NCBI GenBank assembly: GCA_900541565.1
Contig: UQKB01000003.1
Span: forward strand, 1-64,000
Reading direction: 5' to 3'
Origin: an uncultured Oscillospiraceae bacterium
GTDB lineage: Bacteria > Bacillota > Clostridia > Oscillospirales > Acutalibacteraceae
DNA: 64,000 nucleotides
The notes beneath the pieces were generated by a model, which did no database searches, was not told the origin of the DNA, and was given only the letters and a program-made list of their open reading frames with translations. Shown here one piece after another: positions 51,903 to 61,784 of the stretch. Position numbers and translations under genes: made by a program. Positions within the stretch are counted from its first letter, which is position 1; each line of letters starts with the position of its first letter.

Positions 51903-54900
51903 TTAACCGGTTTTCATATTCAGTTTTTCTGCAGCTTCGCTGGCACGCAGCGATAACAGCTTGGACACGCCTTCATCCTGCATGGTAACGCCGTACAGCA
52001 CGTCGGCTTCCTCCATTGTCCCTCTTCTGTGCGTTATCAGAATAAACTGCGTTTTGTCGTTCATAAGGCGCAAATAAGAAGCAAACCGGTCTACATTTAC
52101 CTCGTCAAGCGCCGCTTCAATTTCGTCCATAACGCAAAACGGCGCCGGGCTTACCTTCATTATAGCAAAATAAAGCGCAATTGCAACAAGGGCTTTTTCC
52201 CCGCCCGAAAGCGCTTCCAGATGCACCACAATTTTTCCCGGTGGATGCACGATGATGTCTATCCCGCTTTGCAGAATATCCTCCGGGTCTGTAAGCTCCA
52301 GGTGTGCTTTGCCGCCGCCGAAAAGCTCTTTGAACGTCTTTGTAAAATTTTCGTTGATTTGCGAAAAACGCTCGACAAAAATTTCTTTCATTTGCTTTGT
52401 AAGGTCACCAATCAGGTGCAAAATTTCTGTTCTTGATTTTTCCACATCATCTGTCTGTTTTTTCATGAATTCGTAGCGCTGTGCAACCTCTTTATATTCT
52501 TCAATCGCCGCTACGTTAACATTACCCAGCGCTTTTATCTTTGCTTTCAGCTCACCCAGCCGCTTTCTGGCTTCCGCCACATTTTCCAAAGGGCCCACCG
52601 TTGCCTCTGCTTCTCTTCTGGTCAATTCGTATTCTTCCCAAAGCTTTGCGATAATATCGTCGTACTGCTTTTGTAAATTGATTTTTCGCTCTTCCAGCCT
52701 TGCAAGCTCTCTGCCGGAAAGTTCACGCTCGTTGTTTTTTTCCCTTTCCATCTGCCGCAAGGATGCAGAACGCTTTTCAAGGTCCGAACGCGCCTGATGC
52801 AGCGCTTCCATTTCTACCTGAGCCGTTTGAATGTCTGTTTGCGCACGCTGTACGTCGGTTGTAAGTATTTGGATCTGCTGGCCGATTTGCTGGTTTTTCA
52901 GGTTCAGGTGCATAATTTCCTCATGCAGGCTGTTTTTACGCGCCTGCTGGGTATTGCCCGTATTGGCCGCCAGATTAATCTGCTCGTGCAAAGCCTCAAC
53001 ATCCTTTTGCGCTGCAACGATTTGCAAACGGAAGTCCTGCAGCTTCTGCGCAAAGGCCTCTCTCTGCTCTGTGAGCTCCTCGCGACTTCCGGTAATGTCC
53101 TTCGACTGCTTTTCAGCGTCGGCAATCTTCTGCTGTACCTGCGCAAGCGCTTCCTGTGCTTGCTGTATGGCATTTTCCAATTGCGCCGTTCGGTCTGTGC
53201 ATGCGGTATATTCCGTACAAACATCCTCCATCGCTTTTTGAACGCTTTGAAGCTCTGTTTCACAGCTTTTGGTTTCTGCATCGTTACGTATGCATGTTTC
53301 CTGTATGCCGGAATATTCCGCCCGTATCCCAAGCAGCTCCGCCTCCACCGCGCCAATTTCCGACTGCGCAGCTTCAAGGGCCTGCTGTGCTGTTTTTGCC
53401 TTTTCAGAAAGCTCCTGCGCGACCCGTTTGCTTTTTTCAATTTCGTTTACCCTGCTTAACAGGCCGGATTTTCTGGCAAGCGAACCGCCGGTCAGGGAGC
53501 CGCCGGCGTTGACCACCTGCCCGTCAAGCGTAACCACTTTAAAGCGGTATTGAAAGCGCTTTGCAATCGCAACAGCACAGTTTAAGTCTTCCGCCACAGC
53601 AATTCTGCCGAGCAGGGCGTGCAAAATACCCGTATATTGCTCCTTACAGGTGCAAAGGTCACAGGCAACACCAATAAACCCGGCGCAGCCTTCCATCCCG
53701 CTTTCGCGCAGGCGGTTGCCCTTGATGGTGGTCAAAGGCAAAAAGGTCGCGCGGCCACCGTCGCGCTGCTTCAGCATGGCAATCGCGCGTTTTGCGTCCT
53801 CCTCTGTACCGGTCACAACATTTTGCATGGCAGGGCCCAACGCCGTTTCTATGGCTACCGTATACTGCGTCGGTACCTGAATAATCCTGGAAACAGGACC
53901 GTGCATCCCCTTAAGCGTTCCGCGCTGCGCTTCCTTCATAACCGCCTTCACGCTGTGGTGAAAGCCCTCCATGTTGCGTTCCAAATCCTCTAAAATTTTT
54001 GTCCGGCGACTGCGTTCCTGTGCGTCAAGCAGCAATTTGTCCGCCTGCTGCTTCAAGGCGTCGCGCTTGTCCGTTTTTCCCTTGAGTTTAAGCTCGCAGC
54101 CATGTATGGCGTTTTGCAGCATCTGCGCCTTTTGCTCATACTGCTTTTGCCGGCTTTGATAATGCTCTAAAAGGCCTGAAAGCTCGTTGATTGCATTTTG
54201 CTTATCCTCTTTTGATACAGCTAAGGCTTCCATCCGTGCCTTAAGCTCGCTTAAAGAAGACTGGCTTGTCATTTGGGATGCCTTCATGTCCGCTGCCTGC
54301 GCGCTGAGGCTGGTCAGCGTTAAAGCAACCTCCTGCAGCATGTCGGAGCTGCGGCTGGCGGTCAGATTGACCTCGTTGAGCGCATCCTGGCATGTACTGT
54401 ATTCCTTTTCAAGCAAAGCGATCTCTTCTTGATGCCGGGCAACCGCCGCCTTTTTTTCTTCAATCTCTTTTTCTATATGCACAGAGGTAGCGTCCACCTG
54501 TGCAATTTCAGACTCCATCCTTTTGATGGTTTCATGATTATGTACAATATCATTTTCCAAAACAGAAACAAGCGCACGCTTTTGCGCGGATTGCTCCTCC
54601 AACGCAGAAATCTCCCGGCGCACAGCATCCATTTTTGCCGCCTGCTGGCCGTTTTGTAAAAAGATGGCCTCCGTTTCTTCGCTGATCTTATCTATTTCCT
54701 CCTGCGTGCGTTCATGCTGACTTTTGGCAATGGAGATTTTCTCCTCCTGCTCTCGCAAAACACCTGCGGATTTTTCAAGCGTGTCCAGCCAAATTCCGAT
54801 CTCCAGCTCCCTTTTTTCTTTGGCGTATTCCAAAAAGGCTTCCGCCTTTTTCGCCTGGATGGAAAGAGGGCCTACACGGTCTTCCAGTTCCTGCAAAATA

Positions 54901-55478
54901 TCGCGCAGGCGCAACAGGTTTTCTTCTGTCCCTTTCAGTTTACGCTCTGCCTCTATCTTTCTGTAGCGATAACGGGAGATCCCTGCCGCTTCTTCAAAAA
55001 TTTCCCTTCTGTCTTCGCTTTTAGAGGCAACAATGCTGTCAATTTTCCCCTGGCCAATCATAGAATACCCGTCCCGTCCAAGGCCGGTGTCCATAAACAG
55101 CTCATGAATATCCTTTAACCGAACTGCAGCCTTATTAATCAGGTATTCGCTGTCGCCACTGCGGTAATAACGGCGTGTAACAGAAACCTCATCCCCATCA
55201 AAGGGCAACGCACGGTCTTTATTTTCAATTGTCAGGGTAACCTCTGCATAGCCCTGCTTCTTTCTGGTATCTGTTCCGTTAAATACAACATCCTCCATTT
55301 TAGAGCAGCGAAGGGATTTTGGCGATTGCTCACCTAAAACCCACCGAATTGCGTCGCTGATATTGCTTTTACCGGAACCGTTTGGCCCTACAATTGACGT
55401 AATCCCCCTGTCAAATGAAAGCTTTGTCTTGTCCGGAAACGTTTTAAAGCCCTGTATTTCAAGCGATTTTAAAAGCAC
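51903..55478 (-). CDS. smc: Chromosome segregation protein SMC
   Basis: An 1191-residue condensin subunit. The N-terminal head has Walker A GPNGSGKS at 31-38. A coiled coil runs to about 500, and the hinge lies at about 510-690 (GTLKGMHGPVSRII to NAGGSLTGGS). The return coiled coil follows, then the C-terminal head with the LSGGEKALVAIALYF signature near 1090 and VMDEIEAALDE. It organises and segregates the chromosome with ScpA and ScpB, not in this window. GTG 55478 is the start, with GAGGTG five bases upstream. The 143 bases before it hold no further ORF. Confidence 0.98.
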   Translation of the reverse strand: MLLKSLEIQGFKTFPDKTKLSFDRGITSIVGPNGSGKSNISDAIRWVLGEQSPKSLRCSKMEDVVFNGTDTRKKQGYAEVTLTIENKDRALPFDGDEVSVTRRYYRSGDSEYLINKAAVRLKDIHELFMDTGLGRDGYSMIGQGKIDSIVASKSEDRREIFEEAAGISRYRYRKIEAERKLKGTEENLLRLRDILQELEDRVGPLSIQAKKAEAFLEYAKEKRELEIGIWLDTLEKSAGVLREQEEKISIAKSQHERTQEEIDKISEETEAIFLQNGQQAAKMDAVRREISALEEQSAQKRALVSVLENDIVHNHETIKRMESEIAQVDATSVHIEKEIEEKKAAVARHQEEIALLEKEYSTCQDALNEVNLTASRSSDMLQEVALTLTSLSAQAADMKASQMTSQSSLSELKARMEALAVSKEDKQNAINELSGLLEHYQSRQKQYEQKAQMLQNAIHGCELKLKGKTDKRDALKQQADKLLLDAQERSRRTKILEDLERNMEGFHHSVKAVMKEAQRGTLKGMHGPVSRIIQVPTQYTVAIETALGPAMQNVVTGTEEDAKRAIAMLKQRDGGRATFLPLTTIKGNRLRESGMEGCAGFIGVACDLCTCKEQYTGILHALLGRIAVAEDLNCAVAIAKRFQYRFKVVTLDGQVVNAGGSLTGGSLARKSGLLSRVNEIEKSKRVAQELSEKAKTAQQALEAAQSEIGAVEAELLGIRAEYSGIQETCIRNDAETKSCETELQSVQKAMEDVCTEYTACTDRTAQLENAIQQAQEALAQVQQKIADAEKQSKDITGSREELTEQREAFAQKLQDFRLQIVAAQKDVEALHEQINLAANTGNTQQARKNSLHEEIMHLNLKNQQIGQQIQILTTDVQRAQTDIQTAQVEMEALHQARSDLEKRSASLRQMEREKNNERELSGRELARLEERKINLQKQYDDIIAKLWEEYELTRREAEATVGPLENVAEARKRLGELKAKIKALGNVNVAAIEEYKEVAQRYEFMKKQTDDVEKSRTEILHLIGDLTKQMKEIFVERFSQINENFTKTFKELFGGGKAHLELTDPEDILQSGIDIIVHPPGKIVVHLEALSGGEKALVAIALYFAIMKVSPAPFCVMDEIEAALDEVNVDRFASYLRLMNDKTQFILITHRRGTMEEADVLYGVTMQDEGVSKLLSLRASEAAEKLNMKTG

Positions 55479-55621
55479 AATGTCACCTCTTGTTCCTTTT
55501 CCGGCAAACGCTTAAAGCGCCTTGCCTTCTTGACGAAAGCAAACGCGCAGCGGGCGTATGCTTAAATCTGTCGTCTAAACACACAGAAAAATATGTAGTG
55601 CAATCGAAAATGAGCCGGTCG

Positions 55622-56629
55622 TTATTTTTCCACTTCTACTATCACCGTATCTTCCGCAAGCGCTTTATCCTGATACACCTGCGCCGGGTATCCACGCCGT
55701 GCAAGCTCCTGTAAATTGCTTTTTTTCTGCCCCGTCAGCTTTGGAAGCGTTTTCGGATGCACGCGCAGCACAATCGGCCCGCATGAAAAATGCTTCCTTT
55801 CAATTTGCTCTAAAACATGGCATAACATCTTGCTGCTTTGGCAAAGCTGACGCAACGCAGGGTGAAAGGGGCCCGCTACATAAGCACTGCGCAGGTCTTC
55901 CCCACTGTGCAGCCCCAGACGGATCACACGGATCCCCTCTCTTTCAAAAAGTGAAAGCAATTGTGTGCACAGCGCCACTGTGCTCTCCAGCGAAGGCGGC
56001 GTATACAGCCCTTCGGCATACAGCTGCGCCAGCCGGGTGCCGCGCAGGACGATCGTTGGATACACACGCACGGTTTTGGGGTGTAATGTGCATATTTTCT
56101 GCGCCGTATACAGGTCGAGCGCTTCGCTGCTTTTATAAAGGCCCGTCATCATCTGCAGGCCTAATGAAAACCCCGCTTTATGGATCAACGCGCAAGCTTT
56201 TTCTACGTCCTGTGCACTGTGGCCTCTGCCGTTTGCACAAAGCACACTGTCGTCCATGCTTTGCGCGCCAAGCTCTATGGAGGTCACGCCATACTGCCGT
56301 AAAAGCCCCAGCACTTCCCAATCAACGGCGTCGGGTCGGGTAGAGATACGTATACCGGACACCTGTCCTTTTTCTACATACGGATAGGCCGCCTCCAGCA
56401 GCGAAAGCATGTATTGCCTGTCTATCGCTGTAAAACTGCCGCCAAAAAACGCTATTTCTGCATTTTGCGCAGCGCCGTGTAAGGTGCGCTGTGCCGTTTC
56501 CACCGCGTCTTTCACCTGCTGTGCCGTTAAGCGGCAATGCTGTCCTGTAATACTCTTCTGGTCGCAAAAACTGCACATATGCCTACAGCCGCTATGCGGT
56601 ACGAACAAGGCAATATTTGCATGCTTCAA
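55622..56629 (-). CDS. Elp3-like radical SAM protein
   Basis: A 335-residue radical SAM enzyme. The iron-sulfur Cys lie in GCRHMCSFCDQ (CxxxCxxC), followed by AFFGGSFTAIDRQ, GIRISTRPDA, the SIELGAQSMDD strand and LQMMTGLY. The set is typical of bacterial Elp3-type or YhcC-like proteins, without an acetyltransferase domain. Its substrate is unknown; Clostridia often have it between rnc and smc. TTG 56629 overlaps the rnc stop by four bases (TTGA), so translation is coupled. Confidence 0.85.
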   Translation of the reverse strand: MKHANIALFVPHSGCRHMCSFCDQKSITGQHCRLTAQQVKDAVETAQRTLHGAAQNAEIAFFGGSFTAIDRQYMLSLLEAAYPYVEKGQVSGIRISTRPDAVDWEVLGLLRQYGVTSIELGAQSMDDSVLCANGRGHSAQDVEKACALIHKAGFSLGLQMMTGLYKSSEALDLYTAQKICTLHPKTVRVYPTIVLRGTRLAQLYAEGLYTPPSLESTVALCTQLLSLFEREGIRVIRLGLHSGEDLRSAYVAGPFHPALRQLCQSSKMLCHVLEQIERKHFSCGPIVLRVHPKTLPKLTGQKKSNLQELARRGYPAQVYQDKALAEDTVIVEVEK

Positions 56630-57300
56630 TATCCCATCAGCTCCAATGCTTCTCTGGCCGCCTGCTGCTCTGCTTCTTTTTTACTTTTTCCGCCGCCTTT
56701 GCCGATTACGTTGCTGTTTAAATGTACTTCCACAACAAAGTGCTTGCTATGATCCGGGCCGCTTTCGCCTACCAATACATATTCCAGGCGCTCTTCTGGG
56801 TTTTTCTGGATGATTTCCTGCAAACTTGTTTTATAATCCTTAAAGCTTTTGGGCTTGGGACTTTTAATATCCGGTATGACAAATCGCAGAACAAACGCCC
56901 TTGCCCTTTCCATGCCGCCATCAAGGTAAATAGCGGCGATAAGCGCTTCAAACGCATCGGCCAGAATAGACGGGCGTTCTCCTCCGCCGTTGTGGCGTTC
57001 TCCACGGCTTAGCTGCAAATATCCGCCCAAATGGATAGAGCGCGCATATCCGGCAAGCGATTTTTCACATACCAAAGACGCGCGCAGCTTTGTCAGGTCG
57101 CCTTCAGGCAGATCCGGGCAGTTTTTAAAGATGTAATCCGATACAATTATACTTAAAACCGCATCGCCTAAAAATTCCAGGCGCTCATTACATTTTATTT
57201 TATTTTTTGATTCATTTGCATAGGAGGAATGCGTAAGCGCGGTATAAAGCAGGTTTTTGTCCTGAAACCTGTATTGTAATTCCTGCTGTAGTTTTTCCAT
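56626..57300 (-). CDS. rnc: Ribonuclease III
   Basis: A 224-residue double-strand-specific RNase. The signature ERLEFLGDAVLSI lies near residues 40-52 and the second catalytic block DAFEALIAAIYLDGG near 113-127. A dsRNA-binding domain follows (about 155-222, GKGGGKSKKEAEQQAAREAL). It processes rRNA precursors. AGGAGGG precedes ATG 57300. plsX lies 18 bases upstream; the acpP gene often found between them is absent. Confidence 0.97.
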   Translation of the reverse strand: MEKLQQELQYRFQDKNLLYTALTHSSYANESKNKIKCNERLEFLGDAVLSIIVSDYIFKNCPDLPEGDLTKLRASLVCEKSLAGYARSIHLGGYLQLSRGERHNGGGERPSILADAFEALIAAIYLDGGMERARAFVLRFVIPDIKSPKPKSFKDYKTSLQEIIQKNPEERLEYVLVGESGPDHSKHFVVEVHLNSNVIGKGGGKSKKEAEQQAAREALELMGY

Positions 57301-57318
57301 CTTTTTCCCTCCTGTTTT

Positions 57319-58305
57319 TTATTTTTGTATACTGTCTGCAATTTCCTGTGTAACGTTTCCCTGTACATATTGTTTTGTAAGGCGCAAGGCGCTTTTTATC
57401 GTTTTGGCCTTTGCGCTTCCATGTGCTTTGAACACGGGTTTTGCAACACCCATAATGGGGGATCCGCCATATTCGTTATAGTCAAATTCTTTTTTCATCT
57501 TTTTTAAATCAGACAAGACCATGGCAGCGGCAAGCTTTGTTTTTATATTTTTCCCAAACATCGTTTTTATTTTGTCCATCAGGGCAATGGCTACTCCCTC
57601 ATAGGTTTTAATAATCAAATTCCCGGTAAATCCGTCCGCCACCAGCACGTCGCACCCATCAAGGGGAATATCGCGCCCTTCAATATTTCCGACAAAATGC
57701 AGGCCGCTGTTTTGCAAAAGGGCATACGCCTCATGCTGCAGCGGCGTGCCCTTATGCGCCTCTGTCCCGCAGTTTGCAAGGCCGACCCTGGGGTTTTGAA
57801 TTCCCATAACCTTTTCCATGTATAAGGCTCCCATAATCCCAAACTGCAAAAGCATTTCAGCCCGGCACTCCACATTGGCGCCGCCGTCTATCAGCATCGC
57901 GCATCCGCCGGCTGTAGGAACGATCGGTGCAAACGCGGGCCGTTTAATCCCTTTGATCCGCTTTACAAGCATTGTGGCGCCCATAACAAGCGCGCCGCTG
58001 TTGCCCGCAGAAACAAAGGCATCCCCCCTGCCTTGTGCGAGCATCTGAAGGCCCCGCGCCATAGACGAGTCTTTTTTCGTTTTTAAGACTGCCGAAGCGT
58101 CATCTTCCATGGTAACAACCTGCGGCGCATGTGCAATTTCTATTTGATCAAGAGATATCCCCTGTTCCCCGGCAATTTGAACGATTCTCTTTTCATCACC
58201 GGTCAGAACAATATCCAATTGCAGCTCCTGCGCGGCTTGTGCCGCGCCCTTTAAAATTTCAAGCGGCGCGTTGTCCCCGCCAAACGCATCGACAATAATT
58301 TTCAT
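57319..58305 (-). CDS. plsX: Phosphate acyltransferase PlsX
   Basis: A 328-residue PlsX, which makes acyl-phosphate from acyl-ACP for phospholipid synthesis. It starts MKIIVDAFGGDNAPLEILKG; further blocks are SAGNSGALVMGATM, PAFAPIVPT, GGANVECRAEML, NCGTEAHKGT, DVLVADGFTGN and the C-terminal GGSPIMGVAKPVFKAHGS. The in-frame ATG 58326 overlaps AAAGGA, so 58305 is the more likely start. It follows trmFO by 17 bases. Confidence 0.95.
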   Translation of the reverse strand: MKIIVDAFGGDNAPLEILKGAAQAAQELQLDIVLTGDEKRIVQIAGEQGISLDQIEIAHAPQVVTMEDDASAVLKTKKDSSMARGLQMLAQGRGDAFVSAGNSGALVMGATMLVKRIKGIKRPAFAPIVPTAGGCAMLIDGGANVECRAEMLLQFGIMGALYMEKVMGIQNPRVGLANCGTEAHKGTPLQHEAYALLQNSGLHFVGNIEGRDIPLDGCDVLVADGFTGNLIIKTYEGVAIALMDKIKTMFGKNIKTKLAAAMVLSDLKKMKKEFDYNEYGGSPIMGVAKPVFKAHGSAKAKTIKSALRLTKQYVQGNVTQEIADSIQK

Positions 58306-58322
58306 ATTTATATTCGTTCCTT

Positions 58323-59648
58323 TCAAGGTTCATAAAATCCCGCATCCTCATGATCTATCAGCTTGCGCAAGGCTTCAAACGAGCGTTGCGCATATGCGGC
58401 GGCTTTTTCCCTTTTCCCGCGTATCGGCTCTGCAAGAGGCGGTAAAATCCCCAGGTTTGCACCCATCGGCTGAAAATCCGTCACGCTTGCATCGCTGATA
58501 TACGCAGACAACGCGCCAAGCATACAAACCGGCGGAAAAAGCGTGCTTTCTTTTCCCAAAATTCGTTTAGCGGCATGAATCCCCACCGCCAGGCCAGATG
58601 CGCCGGATTCCATATACCCCTCCACTCCGGTAATCTGCCCTGCAAAAAATAAAGACGGCCGGGTCTTACAGGAAAAGTCGGCGTTTAAAATCCGCGGGGA
58701 ATCAATAAACGTATTCCTGTGCATCACGCCATATCTTACAAATTCCGCGGCATGCAGTGCAGGGATCATGGAAAACACGCGTTTTTGCTCTGTAAACTTT
58801 AAATTTGTCTGAAAACCCACCAAATTATATAGCGAGCCCTGCCGGTTTTCACGGCGGAGCTGCAGCACGGCCCATGGCCTGTGCCCTGTTTTGGGATCAC
58901 GCAGCCCTACGGGCTTCATGGGGCCAAAACGGATGGTGTCCATCCCACGCTTAGCCATCACTTCTATCGGCATACAGCCTTCATATACTTTAGGGTTATC
59001 TGTGTCAAAATCATGCAAAGGCGCCCTTTGGGCAGCAACCAGCTGTGTATAAAAAGCTTCATACTGCGCTTTGTCCATCGGACAATTTATGTAGTCGCCT
59101 TCGCCCCTTCCATAGCGGGAAGCCAAAAACGCATGGGAAAAATCAATACTTTCGGCCGTAACAATAGGCGCTGCGGCATCAAAAAAGCGAAGCGCGCCGC
59201 CAAAACGGGTTTTTATCTCTTGCGCCAGCCTGTCTGCCGTAAGCGGTCCGGTTGCAATCACTGTAACACCTTCATTTGGGATATGCACAACTTCCTCATG
59301 GATTACCGTAATATTGGGATGCTCCTCAATTTTCTGTGTGACAGCCTGCGAAAACTGCTCCCTGTCAACGGCAAGCGCACCGCCGGCCGGCACCGTACAG
59401 GCATCTGCACATTCCATCAACAGAGAATGGAGCATGCGCATTTCCTGTTTTAACATACCTGCTGCGCTTTCAACCCTTGCAGCCTTCAGCGAATTGGAGC
59501 AGACCAGCTCCGCATAGCCTGCGCTACGATGCGCCGGACTCTTTTTTTCGGGCTTCATTTCATATAATGTAACAGGGATTCCGCGGTTGGCGATCTGCCA
59601 GGCGGCTTCACACCCGGCAAGCCCTGCGCCAATTACTTTTACGGTCAT
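58323..59648 (-). CDS. trmFO: TrmFO, folate-dependent tRNA U54 methyltransferase
   Basis: A 441-residue FAD protein making ribothymidine 54 from methylenetetrahydrofolate. The FAD Rossmann motif IGAGLAGCEAAWQ is at the N-terminus. VTLYEMKPEKKSPAH, ELVCSNSLKA and NVxxxx-type active Cys regions follow, then GQITGVEGYMESGASGLAVG and the C-terminal FQPMGANLGILPPL. GAGGAA precedes ATG 59648. It follows topA by four bases, the dprA-topA-trmFO order of Firmicutes. Confidence 0.96.
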   Translation of the reverse strand: MTVKVIGAGLAGCEAAWQIANRGIPVTLYEMKPEKKSPAHRSAGYAELVCSNSLKAARVESAAGMLKQEMRMLHSLLMECADACTVPAGGALAVDREQFSQAVTQKIEEHPNITVIHEEVVHIPNEGVTVIATGPLTADRLAQEIKTRFGGALRFFDAAAPIVTAESIDFSHAFLASRYGRGEGDYINCPMDKAQYEAFYTQLVAAQRAPLHDFDTDNPKVYEGCMPIEVMAKRGMDTIRFGPMKPVGLRDPKTGHRPWAVLQLRRENRQGSLYNLVGFQTNLKFTEQKRVFSMIPALHAAEFVRYGVMHRNTFIDSPRILNADFSCKTRPSLFFAGQITGVEGYMESGASGLAVGIHAAKRILGKESTLFPPVCMLGALSAYISDASVTDFQPMGANLGILPPLAEPIRGKREKAAAYAQRSFEALRKLIDHEDAGFYEP

Positions 59649-59652
59649 AGTT

Positions 59653-61743
59653 TTATTTTTCCTCTAGCTTCCTTTCATAGCCGCAGCCTTCCTTTGCACA
59701 GTACAGCGTGGGCTTTTTTCCTTTTTTCTTATATAAAATTTCCCCGCAATTGGGGCATTTTTCATTGACCGGCTCGTTCCAGGAAACAAAATCGCACTTG
59801 GGGTACTGATCACAGCCGTAAAAAGGCTTTCCCTTTTTGGTTTTCCTTACAATCACCTTGCCGCCGCATTTGGGGCAGATGACGCCCGTTTCCTGTACAT
59901 ATTTCTTTATATTTTTACATTCCGGATAACCCGGGCAGGCAATAAATTTTCCGTAACGCCCAACCTTTACGACCATTTTCCTGCCGCAAAGTTCACAGAC
60001 AATGTCCGTTTCATCTTCCTTTAATTGGATTTTAACGCCTTCCATGTCTGTTTTTGCTTTTTTCAGCGTCTTTTCAAATTCGCCATAAAAGCTGTCGAGC
60101 AAGGCGATCCATTCTTCGTCACCTTTTTCAATTTTATCCAGATCCTGCTCCATCTGCGCAGTAAATTTCACATTCACAATTTTAGGGAAGCGTTCCTTCA
60201 TCAGCTTGGTAGAAACCTCGCCGAGCTCCGTGGGAACAAGTGTCTTTCCCTCTCTTTTTACATATTCCCTTCCCGTAATTGTCGTAATCGTAGCTGCATA
60301 TGTCGACGGCCGGCCAATTCCATATTCCTCCAGCGCCTTAATCAGCGACGCTTCCGTATAGCGTGCTGGCGGCTGCGTAAAATGCTGGTTTGGCACAATT
60401 TCCTTTAACTTAAGCGGCATATCCTTTTCAAGGGCGGGAAGCTGCTTTTCTTTTTCATCGTCGGTATCTTTTCCCTCTACATATAATATGGTAAAGCCGT
60501 CAAAATCCACCTTGTAGCCGGATGCCTTAAAGATATATCCGTTGGCAATAATGTCTGCCTGCGTGGTCTTTTGCACGCAGTCTGCCATTTGGCAGGCTGT
60601 AAATCGCTCCCAAACCAATTTATAAAGTTTATACTGATCCGTGGTCAGGCTGCCCTTGACCTTTTCAGGCTCTAAAGACGGCATGGTAGGACGGATGGCT
60701 TCATGCCCGTCCTGCGCGTTGGCGCGCGATTTAAACACCCTGGGCTTGGGCGGCAGATATTTATCGCCAAAACGCTTTTGAATATATTCCGTGGCTTCCC
60801 GCAGCGCATCGTTTGATATGCGCAGTGAATCCGTTCGCATATATGTGATCAAACCGACCGCGCCAAGCTGCGGCAGCTCAACGCCCTCGTACAGCTCCTG
60901 TGCAACCTTCATTGTACGGCGCGGCTGAAAGCCAAGCTTTCTGGAGGCCTCCTGCTGCAGGGTGGAAGTAATAAAAGGCGGTGCAGGCGCTTTTTTCCTT
61001 GTTCCGTTTTTCACCTTCTGCACTGTGTACTGCGCGCCCTCCAGATCGGCAAGAATCTGGTCCGCCTGCTGCTTTGTACCAATGCTCAATTTGCCCTGTG
61101 CATTTCCATATAGCGACGCCGTAAAGGTTTTCCTGCTCCCCTTTGGGATAAATTTTGCGTCAATAGACCAATATTCCTCCGGCTTAAACGCGCGGATTTC
61201 CTCTTCTCTGTCAACAATGATCCTGACCGCCACGGACTGCACCCTGCCCGCTGAAAGCCCTCTTCGGATCTTCTGGGACAAAAACGGGCTGAGCTTATAC
61301 CCAACAAGGCGGTCTAAAATCCTTCTTGCCTGCTGCGCGTCCACAAGGTCTTTGTCAATCGCCCTGGGGTGTTCCATGCCGGTTTTTACACCCGTCTTTG
61401 TGATTTCATTAAACTCCACGCGATTATTTTCGTCCAGCTCCAACCCAAGCAAATACGCCAAATGCCAGGAAATCGCCTCGCCTTCACGATCCGGGTCGGT
61501 TGCAAGATATACGCAGTCAGAGGCCTGCGCGGCCTTTTTCAACTCGTCTACAAGCTTTTCTTTGCCCTTAATGACTTCATACCTTGGTGCAAAATGGTTT
61601 TTAACGTCCACGCTCAAACGCGTGGGGGATAAATCGCGGATATGCCCCATAGAGGCAATCACGTTGTAATCCTTTCCCAGGTATTTTTTTATCGTTTTCG
61701 CCTTGGCCGGCGACTCAACAATCACAAGGTTTGACATTTGCAT
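59653..61743 (-). CDS. topA: DNA topoisomerase I
   Basis: A 696-residue type IA topoisomerase that relaxes negative supercoils. The toprim domain has IVESPAKAKTIKKYLG and ATDPDREGEAISWHL, and the active-site Tyr is in GLITYMRTDSLR near residue 303. Three C-terminal zinc ribbons are visible (CELCGRKM, CPKCGGKV and CPNCGEIL, each with a second Cys pair). ATG 61743 follows AAGGA five bases away; ATG 61737 is an equal alternative. dprA lies 41 bases upstream. Confidence 0.97.
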   Translation of the reverse strand: MQMSNLVIVESPAKAKTIKKYLGKDYNVIASMGHIRDLSPTRLSVDVKNHFAPRYEVIKGKEKLVDELKKAAQASDCVYLATDPDREGEAISWHLAYLLGLELDENNRVEFNEITKTGVKTGMEHPRAIDKDLVDAQQARRILDRLVGYKLSPFLSQKIRRGLSAGRVQSVAVRIIVDREEEIRAFKPEEYWSIDAKFIPKGSRKTFTASLYGNAQGKLSIGTKQQADQILADLEGAQYTVQKVKNGTRKKAPAPPFITSTLQQEASRKLGFQPRRTMKVAQELYEGVELPQLGAVGLITYMRTDSLRISNDALREATEYIQKRFGDKYLPPKPRVFKSRANAQDGHEAIRPTMPSLEPEKVKGSLTTDQYKLYKLVWERFTACQMADCVQKTTQADIIANGYIFKASGYKVDFDGFTILYVEGKDTDDEKEKQLPALEKDMPLKLKEIVPNQHFTQPPARYTEASLIKALEEYGIGRPSTYAATITTITGREYVKREGKTLVPTELGEVSTKLMKERFPKIVNVKFTAQMEQDLDKIEKGDEEWIALLDSFYGEFEKTLKKAKTDMEGVKIQLKEDETDIVCELCGRKMVVKVGRYGKFIACPGYPECKNIKKYVQETGVICPKCGGKVIVRKTKKGKPFYGCDQYPKCDFVSWNEPVNEKCPNCGEILYKKKGKKPTLYCAKEGCGYERKLEEK

Positions 61744-61784
61744 TCCATTCCTTCCGTGGGAAAAGGTTCCCTGCTTCTAATTTT

